Source of the DNA: Chlorogloeopsis fritschii
GTDB lineage: Bacteria > Cyanobacteriota > Cyanobacteriia > Cyanobacteriales > Nostocaceae
Strand: one strand, 5' to 3'
DNA length: 64,000 nucleotides
Assembly (NCBI RefSeq): GCF_043099315.1
Contig: NZ_CP170746.1
Positions 53,299-61,714 of the stretch are shown one piece after another. Position 1 is the first letter of the stretch; each line of letters begins with the position of its first letter. The position numbers were made by a program, and so were the translations under genes. The notes beneath the pieces are model-generated. The model had not been told where the DNA came from. It saw only the letters and a list, made by a program, of their open reading frames with translations, and searched no databases.

Positions 53299-53461
53299 TA
53301 TTTTCATTTTCAAGTTCAGACTTGGTTTTTCGATTTGAGTTTGAGAGCACAGGTGAGGAATGTAGCAGCGATTTTGTAGAGGATATAACAGATAATTAAT
53401 TTTTTGAGAGTTACAGATTACTAATCCGTTATATCTGTGATTATGTTCGTTGCAAAGTTAG

Positions 53462-54208
53462 TTAAATAAATACCAAAGGTTTATCTTTAAAAGGAGCAAA
53501 AGCATCAGCATTAAATTTATATAAAGTTGCTGGACGTCCTGCTCCTCGCGACACTTTAATTCCGGTATCGCACAGAAAACCTAACTTGAGTAGACGTGCC
53601 CGAAAATTAGAATAATCGGAAAAATTTTCCCCTAAAACTGTAGTGTACAACTGATATAAATCATTCAAAGTAAACGTTTCTGGCAAGACTTCAAATGCTA
53701 CCGGGCTGTACTCCAATTTATTTCTTAAACGTCTGTGTCCATAAGCCAGAATTTCGTTATGATCAAAAGCCAATTGCGGCACTTGCTTGACTGGATACCA
53801 AGCAATACCAGCTACTTTATCAGCAATCAATTCGGCTTCTTCAAATCGCACTAAGGCAAAGTAACTGACACTGAGATAACGTACTCCATAGCTATCTGTT
53901 GCTTCGCGCGGATCACGTTTCGGCCCGCCGAAGGTATATAACTGTTCTAAATAAAGATTTTTAACCCTGATTTTTTCAGCCATGATGCGATATGCTGCAT
54001 CTTCTAGCGACTCGCCTTGACGCACTAAAGTACCGGGAAGTCCCCAATAATTTAAAAAAGGTTCTTGCTGTCGCATTACTAATAGTACTAACAGACGATT
54101 TTGGGCAGTATCTACAGAAAAAATTACGTTATCGACACCGACCTTAAAATCTGCCAAAGGTTGTTGATTTAGCGAATCTGCAAGCTTTTTTGGGATGCGT
54201 CCTGGCAT
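53462..54208 (-). CDS. nrtR: NrtR-like regulator (Nudix domain with winged helix), catalytic box degraded
   Basis: The 248-residue protein has a Nudix domain (about 25-145) and a C-terminal winged helix (about 165-240: FTLNDLYQLYTTVLGENFSD, RAGRPATLYKF-like end). The Nudix signature GX5EX7REUXEEXGU reads GTLVRQGESLEDAAYRIMAE, with REL.EE changed to RIM.EK, so ADP-ribose hydrolysis is unlikely. That is the usual state of NrtR repressors, which use the domain to sense ADP-ribose and repress NAD genes. It overlaps nadD by 40 bases and sits between pncB/nadD and nadE, fitting regulation of this cluster. Confidence 0.8.
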   Translation of the reverse strand: MPGRIPKKLADSLNQQPLADFKVGVDNVIFSVDTAQNRLLVLLVMRQQEPFLNYWGLPGTLVRQGESLEDAAYRIMAEKIRVKNLYLEQLYTFGGPKRDPREATDSYGVRYLSVSYFALVRFEEAELIADKVAGIAWYPVKQVPQLAFDHNEILAYGHRRLRNKLEYSPVAFEVLPETFTLNDLYQLYTTVLGENFSDYSNFRARLLKLGFLCDTGIKVSRGAGRPATLYKFNADAFAPFKDKPLVFI

Positions 54209-54768
54209 TTGTATAAATGCTGTTGGTGAATGTAGTCAATTACAGAGGGTGTGAGAGCTTCGGGATCTCCACTTTCACGATACGCTGTTGAGGATACTGG
54301 TGGGCCTGTTAACTCAGCGATCGCTATTTTTGCTCCCAGGTTTTCTAGCGTCTGCAAGCTAGTTTGATCTATCACATATCCCGGTCGCGGTACTACCAGA
54401 AGTTGTACTTGCTGCAACAAATCTTCAACCTGATACCAACGAGGTAGCTGAGTTAATAAATCTGAACCTACTACCAAAGTAAACTCTGTATCTTCTCCCC
54501 AACGTTCTTTTGCTTTTTCCACTGTTTCCAGCGTTCTCAAACTACTTAGTTGTTGTTCCAAGCTAATATTGTGCCGTGGCGAATCTATGTTGGCAATTAA
54601 TAGTTGTAACATTGCCACCCGATGCTGTAGCGGTGTTTGGTGAGATTTAAAGGGATTATCTGCTGACCATACCACAACGCGATCGTAATGCTGAGATAAC
54701 CATTTAATAATCGCTTGATGCCCGGCAGTTGGTGGATCGGCACTTGTTCCAAATAAGGCAATTTTCAT
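54169..54768 (-). CDS. nadD: Nicotinate-nucleotide adenylyltransferase
   Basis: The 199-residue nucleotidyltransferase joins nicotinate mononucleotide to AMP to make deamido-NAD. It has the (T/H)xGH family motif as GTSADPPTAGHQAII (about 8-22) and the C-terminal VSSTAYRESGD (about 163-173, ISSTxxR box). The start at 54768 (MKIALFG) is used; an ATG three codons upstream is also possible. The gene overlaps nrtR by 40 bases, so both are likely translationally coupled. A composite repeat separates it from pncB. Confidence 0.88.
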   Translation of the reverse strand: MKIALFGTSADPPTAGHQAIIKWLSQHYDRVVVWSADNPFKSHQTPLQHRVAMLQLLIANIDSPRHNISLEQQLSSLRTLETVEKAKERWGEDTEFTLVVGSDLLTQLPRWYQVEDLLQQVQLLVVPRPGYVIDQTSLQTLENLGAKIAIAELTGPPVSSTAYRESGDPEALTPSVIDYIHQQHLYKCQDASQKSLQIR

Positions 54769-54798
54769 TTTAGTCATTAGTGATTGGTCATTTGTTTA

Positions 54799-55139
54799 GT
54801 AGGGGAGGCAGCGCGCCCTTGCGGAGCCAGTGCGTTGCGGAGAGAAGTCTGTAGACGCTTCTGCGGCTTCCCGCAGGGTGCGGCGGCTTCCGCCGATGGT
54901 GCGAGCGGGGATAGCTGTGGTTGCTGTGCAACCACAGCGTCGGCTCTGCCGACAGCAGAAAAATCTCCGATTTTTCTGCCCCCGCCGCACCTGCATGGCA
55001 ATCAGAACTTCGGAGGGTTTCCCCCGTTGTAGCACCTGGCGTCGGGTTAAGCGCGTCGAGTGCGACTGCCGTGCGGGTTTTGCTGATAATCTTGCCGTTC
55101 AAACTGATAATTTATCTTTTAAACCCGCCCGTACAGTAA
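54799..55139. repeat. Composite hairpin element, long form
   Basis: This 341-bp GC-rich element has the left end GTAGGGGAGGCAGCGCGCCC and the right hairpin GCGGGTTT...AAACCCGCCCGTACAGTA. Inside lie at least five successive hairpins: CTGCGGCTTCCCGCAG, CGGCGGCTTCCGCCG, CTGTGGTTGCTGTGCAACCA (arm CTGTGGTTG), GTCGGCTCTGCCGAC and AGAAAAATC/GATTTTTCT. The flanks match 20891-21055, which lacks the hairpin cassette. It lies between pncB and nadD. Overlapping open frames on both strands are artefacts of high GC. Confidence 0.8.
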
Positions 55140-55142
55140 TTA

Positions 55143-55170
55143 GTAGAGACGCGATTAATCGCGTCTGTAC
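55143..55170. repeat. GTAGAGACGC hairpin, short form
   Basis: GTAGAGACGCGATTAATCGC followed by GTCTGTAC forms a near-perfect palindrome. Arms match 33369-33420 and 28070-28101. Confidence 0.6.
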
Positions 55171-55203
55171 AATTAGTAGTTGATTGCTATTAGCCATTAG
55201 CTA

Positions 55204-56583
55204 TTAACCATTCACCAATACTGGTTTTTTGTGTGTTTTCTCAGTCAATTCTCGCAAGCGATCGGAAATTACCATCGGTACCGGAACAGGGTTATCTAAA
55301 AGTCGAGTTTCTTCGGGTAAACTTTTTACTGAGGCGGCAGTACGTTGTCGAATAGCCGTCAAAGTTTCAGGTGCTTGCATTCTTTTACCTGCTTGCATGA
55401 ACAATTGCAATAAAGGTTGTTCTTCTAAAGAACTTTCGTCTGCCAATCCCAAACAATCTGCTTTCACCTTTTCTCCCACAAACGAACGAAATATCTGCTT
55501 GCGCCCTGGATAAGTCATCTTTCCACTCGACTCTTTCATGACGGAAATGCCATCAATTTCTACCAGTTTGTAAACTCCGTTTACGGGTTTTCCTGTTACT
55601 AATCGCGTTCCCACTCCATAGGCATCAATTTCGGCACTAGCGGCTTTTAGTCTTTGAATTTCTTGCTCGTCTAAATCACCACTGGCAACAATGGAAACAC
55701 CAGGCAGAAGCGATCGCACTTGTTTTGACAAAGTTACTAAATCCCCAGAATCCAACCTAACTCCTGCTAATGTCATTTTTCCTGAGCCTACCTTTACAGC
55801 TAATCGTTCGGCAGCAGCGATGGTATCGTATGTATCTATTAACAATGGCGCACCAGGGTAATACCGATGAAATGCCTCAAATGCTTCGTCTTCACTACCT
55901 TCTATTGCTGCCAGTGCCATTACCAAAGCGTGTGCCATCGTACCACTTGGTTTTTCGCCCAGTTGTAGCGCTGCTAACACGTTTGATGTCGAATCAAAAC
56001 CAGCTGCTAAGGCTGCTCGCGCTGCCCACAGTGAGGCTTGAGGACTAAATGCCCGTCTGGTGCCAAATTCTAGTAGCTGTGCTTGTTCACCTGCTACATC
56101 ACGCATCCTGGCTGCTCGCGTGGCAATAAGAGTTTGGTAGTTCAGGGTATTTAGTAAATAAGTTTCCACTAACTGCGCTTGCCACAAAGGTGCTTCCACT
56201 CGCAATAAAGGCTGATTCGCAAAAACTGCTGTTCCCTCTGGTACAGCCCAAACATCCCCACTAAAACGTCCAGATTCCAAAATAGACCAAAAGCGATCGC
56301 TCACATGAGCAAAAATTCCCGTTGCCTGCAAAGCCCCAATTTGAGATGGGGTAAAGCGGAATTTTTCCAAATATGACAGCGCTTGTGTCAACCCCATCGC
56401 GATTAAATAACCAAAACCCTCCGGCAATTTTCTGACAAACAATTCAAAACTTGCCCGTCTTTGCTCTAAACCTTCACCCGTGTAACAAGCTGCCATTGTC
56501 AGCTGGTACAAATCGGTCAATAGGCTGTAATCATCCGCAGAGAGTGTCAATTCCTGGTTCTCCGTGCCTGGGAAACGTGTCAT
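55204..56583 (-). CDS. pncB: Nicotinate phosphoribosyltransferase
   Basis: The 459-residue enzyme makes nicotinate mononucleotide from nicotinate and PRPP, the entry of the NAD salvage (Preiss-Handler) pathway. It shows the family layout: SLLTDLYQLTMAACYTGEGL (about 19-38), EFGTRRAFSPQASLWAARAA (about 165-184) and LAGVRLDSGDLVTLSKQVR (about 273-291). Length is normal. It heads the cluster pncB-nadD-nrtR-nadE on the minus strand. A perfect 9-bp inverted repeat 33 bases upstream is the likely regulator site. Confidence 0.94.
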   Translation of the reverse strand: MTRFPGTENQELTLSADDYSLLTDLYQLTMAACYTGEGLEQRRASFELFVRKLPEGFGYLIAMGLTQALSYLEKFRFTPSQIGALQATGIFAHVSDRFWSILESGRFSGDVWAVPEGTAVFANQPLLRVEAPLWQAQLVETYLLNTLNYQTLIATRAARMRDVAGEQAQLLEFGTRRAFSPQASLWAARAALAAGFDSTSNVLAALQLGEKPSGTMAHALVMALAAIEGSEDEAFEAFHRYYPGAPLLIDTYDTIAAAERLAVKVGSGKMTLAGVRLDSGDLVTLSKQVRSLLPGVSIVASGDLDEQEIQRLKAASAEIDAYGVGTRLVTGKPVNGVYKLVEIDGISVMKESSGKMTYPGRKQIFRSFVGEKVKADCLGLADESSLEEQPLLQLFMQAGKRMQAPETLTAIRQRTAASVKSLPEETRLLDNPVPVPMVISDRLRELTEKTHKKPVLVNG

Positions 56584-56615
56584 GCGATCGCGCCTTTTCC
56601 AGAATGCTTCTTTTA

Positions 56616-56638
56616 TTTATGGTAGTTTTTACCATAAA
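56616..56638. promoter_or_regulatory. Candidate NrtR operator upstream of pncB
   Basis: TTTATGGTA and TACCATAAA form perfect 9-bp arms around a 5-base spacer (GTTTT), 33-55 bases upstream of the pncB start. The site is in the promoter region of the first gene of a cluster that contains an NrtR-like repressor. Assigning it to NrtR is inference. Confidence 0.55.
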
Positions 56639-57252
56639 TAATGTCAACTCATAGGCAACAATTGTAGAAATAAGCTGAATTAAAGTCTTTTTACAGATAT
56701 ATTAATACAATTTTTACCCAATATTTAATTTTTTTTAATAGTTAGAATTAGCAATAGTTACGTTTCTTTGATAAAGGAAGAACTCAAAACGAGGCTTTCG
56801 TTTAATTTGTCCTTTGTGACTTTATATTTTGCACCAGCTTTTCATCCTGTTAATAAATAAATTTCTTCGCTGATAGCTTAAGTCAGATAAATGTGACTAC
56901 AGTAGTCTTTGAGTTCGTTTTAACTGAAATTTTGCACTATTCTCAATAACAGTAAGGTGGGCACTGCCTAACCTTCCTAAAACCCTTATTTTGACGTTGT
57001 AGACAGTGCCCACCCTACCAAAATTGCAATCTAATCACCAATGACTAATGACTAATAACGAGATACTTAGCTCTGTTACAATTAGAATCAAAGGGAGAAG
57101 CTTGGCGTTTTTGACAAATTGAAGCTTTGCAAAACTCTATCAAAAAATATTGCGGAGAGTGTAAATATATTGAGACTTTGAGAAAGTTAAAAGCGTTAGA
57201 ATTAAAGTATAGACATTCCCCTTGAAACAACTAAAAAATGGGAGTCTAAATT
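56639..57252. other. Intergenic region with a dispersed repeat
   Basis: This AT-rich DNA contains no supported gene. The GGTGGGCACT...AGTGCCCACC repeat (copy 2) lies at 56948-57016. Frames in 57045-57230 are noise. Confidence 0.4.
56948..57016. repeat. GGTGGGCACT...AGTGCCCACC repeat, copy 2
   Basis: AACAGTAAGGTGGGCACT and GACAGTGCCCACCCT ends are inverted, total 69 bp. It is the same length and layout as copy 1 at 33140-33208. Confidence 0.8.
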
Positions 57253-57404
57253 ATGAGGGCTATCTCTAAACTTCTAGCTAGGCTTACCCAGTATATTACT
57301 GAAGCAGCAATTCGGATTTTGGCCCCAGTGATGATGCGTATCCTAATACTGGAGTACAACCCTTTAGTGGCGATCCTTATAAAGAAAGAACAGCCAATTG
57401 GTAG
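57253..57404 (+). pseudogene. Small conserved-type protein gene with an apparent one-base frameshift
   Basis: From ATG 57253, with GGGAG upstream, the frame reads MRAISKLLARLTQYITEAAI, then RI. The sequence then continues in another frame as SDDAYPNTGVQPFSGDPYK and ERTANW with TAG at 57402-57404. Adding one T to the run in CGGATTTTGGCCCC joins both halves as RIFGPSDDAYPN. The whole gene would be 51 residues. Either the gene has decayed, there is a sequencing error, or slippage on the T-run is used. A strong terminator at 57440 follows. Confidence 0.65.
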
Positions 57405-57439
57405 ATGAGATATAAAATTAAGTCAATTAAAATCAAAAT

Positions 57440-57476
57440 TCGGTGGGAAAAAATACTAAATCCACCGATTTTTTTT
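57440..57476 (+). terminator. Rho-independent terminator after the frameshifted small gene
   Basis: TCGGTGG and CCACCGA form a 7-bp stem followed by eight Ts (57469-57476). Its intactness suggests the small gene upstream is, or recently was, transcribed. Confidence 0.85.
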
Positions 57477-57503
57477 ACTGAACTACTAATTAATGATTAA
57501 TTA

Positions 57504-59117
57504 TTATTTTTCTACTGGGATATTAAGATTTCTTTTTCGCCCACCTAGCCAGCGAATAATTTTTTCAGCCCAACCATTAAAAAAATGTTCAGTGAGGGTG
57601 TCTTTTCCACCCCAAACGGGAATTCTGGCTCCAATTGTGGTAAAAAAGTCATATACAATAAATTGAGCTACTTTATCTTGATTTATTGCTGCTGAATAAA
57701 TCATTTGACAGGGATAAGCCAGGGTACCAACGCTAGGAAGTAATCCGACTAAAAATGCAATCCAGGGTATTTCTTGACGCTTGCTTGCTGATTGTATAAT
57801 TCTAAAAGAAGTATAGATAGTTCTATATATAGGCCCGTCGATAACTAACCAGGTTAGAGATACTATTTCATCGATGATTCCGACAGAATATAGTATTGGT
57901 ATTAAGACATAGTCAAAGAATGTAATAAAGCCTTTAATACCAACATGAACGCCAAAATCGTTTAAATAATTACTAGCATTTTCACTATACAAATTAGCTG
58001 ATAAATCAGTAGCTGCTTCAGAAGTTAACTGTTTTCTTTTTTGCCATTTTTTTATTCTTTTTTCTACATAAATTCTTGCCATCTTTAATCTATAGTGGTG
58101 AGAAAAAAGAAATTTCCAAAATTGTTGAAAAAAACTTTTAAATCTAACTTGCTTGAATTTATTAAATATTGTTTTTGGCAGAGCAATAAAAAGTGTTTTG
58201 TTAAACTGTAAAAATATTCTCATTAATTCTCGTCCGTACCAGCACAATCTATAACGAGAATACCAATAAGCTTGTTGTTGAGTGATATGACCTTTTTTGA
58301 GGTGATACTGAAGACTTCGATCAAATCTTTTTAGAGATTTCCATTTTTTTTGATGATGTTCTAAATAATTGATATATTCTAAAAGTTCTAGATACGCTTG
58401 ATGTCCAAGTTTTTTTTCTAAAGCTAATTTATGCTTATCTATATATTGTTTTAATTGATTAATATCGACATCATCAAATAAAGGGCCACGATTTTTGAAA
58501 GATTGAGGTAAATAAAAGGAGAACAACGTTAGAATATTCAAAGGAAATAAAGCAGGAACCCCAGATTCCAAATCTATCCAAACAAAAAAATATTCTCCGG
58601 AAGTATCTTCTTGTAATAAAAAATTATTTAAAGCTGAGGGGCTACCTTTGCCAGCTTGCCATACCAAACCATCTAAACCTGCTTGAATCAAGTATTGTTG
58701 CAAAGGAATCATAATTGAGTGAACTAATTCTTGCAACTCGTAGCTTTGATGTTGATAAGGTTGGCGCAGGGCAACGTGTCTTCCCTGAATAAATTCTGTA
58801 TCTAGTTGATATGCTTTGTATTCTTCATTCCATCCCCTGGAAATTGCATTTGCAACTTTTAGTTGAGAATCAAACCAAAATGGCACTAATTTAGTAATAA
58901 TGTGGCGACGATAGTAAGCACAGTTTAATATATCTTCATTCCACACATAAGGATTAGGAACACCAAAGAAAAAATAATGAACTAAATTAGCTAATTTATC
59001 TTCAAAAAATATTTTTCTAGCAATATTATTTTCTGGAGTTTGAATCAGAAAAACTTGTCCGGAATGTCCTGCACCCAATAATTTTTTTACTGGGGAATGA
59101 CGCCGTAAATAGAGCAT
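57504..59117 (-). CDS. Protein-kinase-like (possibly pseudokinase) membrane protein
   Basis: The 537-residue protein has an N-terminal lobe like a protein-kinase fold: glycine loop LLGAGHSGQVFLIQT (about 13-27), Lys in NIARKIFFED, and a later GKGSPSALNNFLLQ (about 156-169) with the Asn of the catalytic loop but no HRD/HxD Asp, then WIDLESG (about 181-187) like the metal-binding DFG. A basic helical middle follows (about 230-380). The C-terminus carries hydrophobic segments (GFITFFDYVLIPILYSVGII, IPWIAFLVGLLPSVGTLAYP). The catalytic Asp loss suggests a pseudokinase. It may act with the adjacent membrane-protein pair. Family name not recognised. Confidence 0.65.
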   Translation of the reverse strand: MLYLRRHSPVKKLLGAGHSGQVFLIQTPENNIARKIFFEDKLANLVHYFFFGVPNPYVWNEDILNCAYYRRHIITKLVPFWFDSQLKVANAISRGWNEEYKAYQLDTEFIQGRHVALRQPYQHQSYELQELVHSIMIPLQQYLIQAGLDGLVWQAGKGSPSALNNFLLQEDTSGEYFFVWIDLESGVPALFPLNILTLFSFYLPQSFKNRGPLFDDVDINQLKQYIDKHKLALEKKLGHQAYLELLEYINYLEHHQKKWKSLKRFDRSLQYHLKKGHITQQQAYWYSRYRLCWYGRELMRIFLQFNKTLFIALPKTIFNKFKQVRFKSFFQQFWKFLFSHHYRLKMARIYVEKRIKKWQKRKQLTSEAATDLSANLYSENASNYLNDFGVHVGIKGFITFFDYVLIPILYSVGIIDEIVSLTWLVIDGPIYRTIYTSFRIIQSASKRQEIPWIAFLVGLLPSVGTLAYPCQMIYSAAINQDKVAQFIVYDFFTTIGARIPVWGGKDTLTEHFFNGWAEKIIRWLGGRKRNLNIPVEK

Positions 59118-59288
59118 AAAGCACCTCGATTTTCATGCAAATTAGGCAAATATCATCTCTAGCAATTGTTTCTCCAAAGAATTGCTATGATACCTATCGC
59201 TGTTGGTAATAAAAATTCTGTAATTTTTTTCTTTAATTATTGCTATTAAAAGTGACGCAAAAGTGACGAGTAAAAAATTAATTCTAAA

Positions 59289-59900
59289 TTACTGATGATC
59301 CCATTCAAATTCTGCCAACATCAGCAAGCAAAGCACCATAACAGCACCTGTATAAATAAATTGCCATTCAGTGAAAAAAGGTAAGAAAAAAATTCCCAAA
59401 AGGTGAATTATGCCTGTGACTATTAGGGTACGCGATCGCACGCCCAAACCAGTACACAAATATCCTAGAGCGCTTAAACCTAACCATAATGGACATAGGT
59501 TTATTAGCACTTCTGTCCAACCGAAGAAAACACCCAAATCAGTTAATATCACTCCAAGCAGCATTAACGCCACCCAGCAATACAATACCCAGTTAACCTG
59601 TCTGCGCTGAACCCAGTATTGAGTCAAAATCACCATGATTGCAGTCCCAATAATACTGAGAATTGACCATACAGTAGCTTGTAAATCCCAACTCACAGGT
59701 AGAAATTGGGCTGTTGCAAACATGGGTACAAGTAATAAAGCCCAAAGTATAAAAGCTCGATCTAGACGGGTATAGTAAGTTGAATAAATTTTCACTTTGC
59801 CAATTCGCCAGTCAACTTGCCAAGATCCTTCTAGCTCGTGAATGTCTAGAACTGCTTGTTTGCGACGTAGTGGCGGTACAGAATTATTAAAGAAGTTCAT
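59289..59900 (-). CDS. Hypothetical membrane protein, member of a tandem pair
   Basis: The 203-residue protein has a polar N-terminus (about 45 residues) and roughly five to six hydrophobic segments. DIHELEGSWQVDWRIGK, TDLGVFFGW and LCPLWLGLSALGYL are shared almost exactly with the next gene. No family is recognised. It lies 171 bases upstream of the kinase-like gene on the same strand and may be part of its transcription unit. Confidence 0.75.
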   Translation of the reverse strand: MNFFNNSVPPLRRKQAVLDIHELEGSWQVDWRIGKVKIYSTYYTRLDRAFILWALLLVPMFATAQFLPVSWDLQATVWSILSIIGTAIMVILTQYWVQRRQVNWVLYCWVALMLLGVILTDLGVFFGWTEVLINLCPLWLGLSALGYLCTGLGVRSRTLIVTGIIHLLGIFFLPFFTEWQFIYTGAVMVLCLLMLAEFEWDHQ

Positions 59901-60219
59901 TTGATCGTTGCTGATTTTAAGAAAATTTAAGCTTTTAAGCTTGAAAAATGTCGTATTTATCTTTTATCTATAAGTCAGCAACGTCGTATTGCTACTCTGC
60001 CTTTAGCATTGGTTTTAGTTAATTTATACTAAATCTTGCGGCATAATTATGTTATTTTTTTTACATTCGCTTAAAAAGAATGATTGTAGTGAGCACAAAG
60101 CGCGCTTACTACGAACTGTGTGCAGTTCTAAGAATTATTAAGTACCTATACAAATTTAATGACAAATTCTCTTTACTGTTTCCTGTTCCCTGTCCCCTAT
60201 TCCCTTATAAGAAATATCT

Positions 60220-60906
60220 CTATAAATTGCGATATTGATACTGTTGTTGATTAAATTGCTTTTGCTCTGGTGTTAAGACATCGTAATCAGTTGGCGGGCG
60301 CATATCCCACTGCCATTCAGCCAACATTAGTAAGCTACTTGCCATGACAACACCAGTAGTAAGAAACTGCCAACCGCCACAGTAGGGTAAAACAGCAATA
60401 CCAGTCAAATGAATTACAGCCATCACTAAAAATGTGTGCGATCGCACTGCCAAAGCTGTAAACAAGTAGCCAATAGCACTTAATCCCAACCACAAAGGAC
60501 ACAAGTGCATTAATACTTCAACCCAGCCAAAAAAAATGCCCATATCAGTGAGGGCAACACCTCCTAGCATTAAAATCACCCAGCAATACAACAGCCAACG
60601 CAGCTTTTCTACACTTACCCAAAACCATGTAAAAAAAATCATAATTATGGTACTGGCAAGGGTAAGAATTGACCAGAAAATGGCTTGAGTGTACCAGCTA
60701 ATTGGTAAAAATTGAGCTGTAATAAAAATTCCAGCGCTGGCAATACCCCACAGGATAAATACCTGATCTATACGGGTGTAAAAACCAGACCATAATCTAA
60801 AGTTACCGATTTTCCAATTGATATGCAAAAGGCCTTGTAAATCTTGAAAATCTAACTCTTGTTGTTTTTCGCGTAGCAGTGGTTGAGATAAGGGTAGAAA
60901 AGTCAT
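60220..60906 (-). CDS. Hypothetical membrane protein, second member of the tandem pair
   Basis: The 228-residue protein has the same layout as the previous one: polar N-terminus with DFQDLQGLLHINWKIG, five to six membrane segments, TDMGIFFGWVEVLMHLCP and LWLGLSAIGYLF. A 25-residue Gln-rich C-terminal tail (FNQQQYQYRNL) is added. The pair arose by tandem duplication. The function is unknown. No further genes of the unit are found upstream. Confidence 0.75.
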   Translation of the reverse strand: MTFLPLSQPLLREKQQELDFQDLQGLLHINWKIGNFRLWSGFYTRIDQVFILWGIASAGIFITAQFLPISWYTQAIFWSILTLASTIIMIFFTWFWVSVEKLRWLLYCWVILMLGGVALTDMGIFFGWVEVLMHLCPLWLGLSAIGYLFTALAVRSHTFLVMAVIHLTGIAVLPYCGGWQFLTTGVVMASSLLMLAEWQWDMRPPTDYDVLTPEQKQFNQQQYQYRNL

Positions 60907-61223
60907 CCAGCAATATTTAACTTTAACTATTTAATAGTTTTTACTCAGTCAGTGTAAACTTATGTAAAATCTTAACAAATAATTAAAGTTTCTCAGAAAG
61001 CAAATTAGCGATCGCTAAGAACTCTCTTGCAGATGCGCTTCATGGTAATTGTTTTCTTACAGTACAGGTGGAATCTAAAACTAGCCATTTTCTGGTATTG
61101 GCTATGAACTGCGTAAGCTCCAAAAATAACAAGGCAAAATATCAAATCTTGCAGAAAAAAGAAGCAAGTTTGAAATTAATGCCTTATTAAAGCCAAAAAC
61201 CGAGAAATTAGGAGCGCCAATTC

Positions 61224-61700
61224 ATGTTTTGGAAGTTCGTGGTTAGTGCTTTAGTATTGCCACTGAGTCTGGGATTAGAGGTAGCGGCTGCATCTGTAAC
61301 CGGATCTGTAAAAGATGAAGCTCTTACTCAATCCTCTATTCAGCTACAGGCACATCAAGGTTCAGTTAATCCCATCCTTTCAGAGCAACAAGCCAATCCG
61401 GGAGAACTGAAGACAACAGACGAAAACAATTACCAAATTAGTCACCATCGGCGACACTACAGACGACGCTATTACAGACGATACCACTACAGACCACGCC
61501 ACTATAGAAGGCATTACTACAGACGGCATTACTACAGGCGGCACTACCATAGACCATATTATCGAGGTGTTTATTATCGTAATTGCCCGAATAACCACTA
61601 TTATCGACGCGCACGTTACCGGAGAGTTTATCGCCACGGAGTTGGTTACCCCTACTATTACAATGGCAACTATCGCAGACACTACTACTACCACAGATAG
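61224..61700 (+). CDS. Exported Arg/His/Tyr-rich low-complexity protein
   Basis: The 158-residue protein has a signal peptide (FVVSALVLPLSLGLEVAAAS, about 5-24), a spacer with acidic and Gln residues (about 30-72) and a C-terminal 85-residue block made of HYRRHYYRR-type units. The block is strongly basic and aromatic. DNA repeats (CACTACAGACGACG-like) show that it grew by duplication. Similar secreted Arg/Tyr-rich proteins occur in cyanobacteria; a polyanion or metal-binding role in the cell envelope is possible but unproven. Confidence 0.75.
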   Translation: MFWKFVVSALVLPLSLGLEVAAASVTGSVKDEALTQSSIQLQAHQGSVNPILSEQQANPGELKTTDENNYQISHHRRHYRRRYYRRYHYRPRHYRRHYYRRHYYRRHYHRPYYRGVYYRNCPNNHYYRRARYRRVYRHGVGYPYYYNGNYRRHYYYHR

Positions 61701-61714
61701 TTAGCGATCGCGTC

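Noticed and set aside
54777..55183. Several overlapping Cys/Arg/Ala-rich frames on both strands
   Set aside because: They are translations of the GC-rich composite hairpin element, not genes.
61380..61694. Minus-strand frame rich in Val and Ile opposite the Arg/His/Tyr-rich gene
   Set aside because: Antisense shadow of the repetitive coding sequence; the plus-strand frame has a signal peptide and a suitable start.
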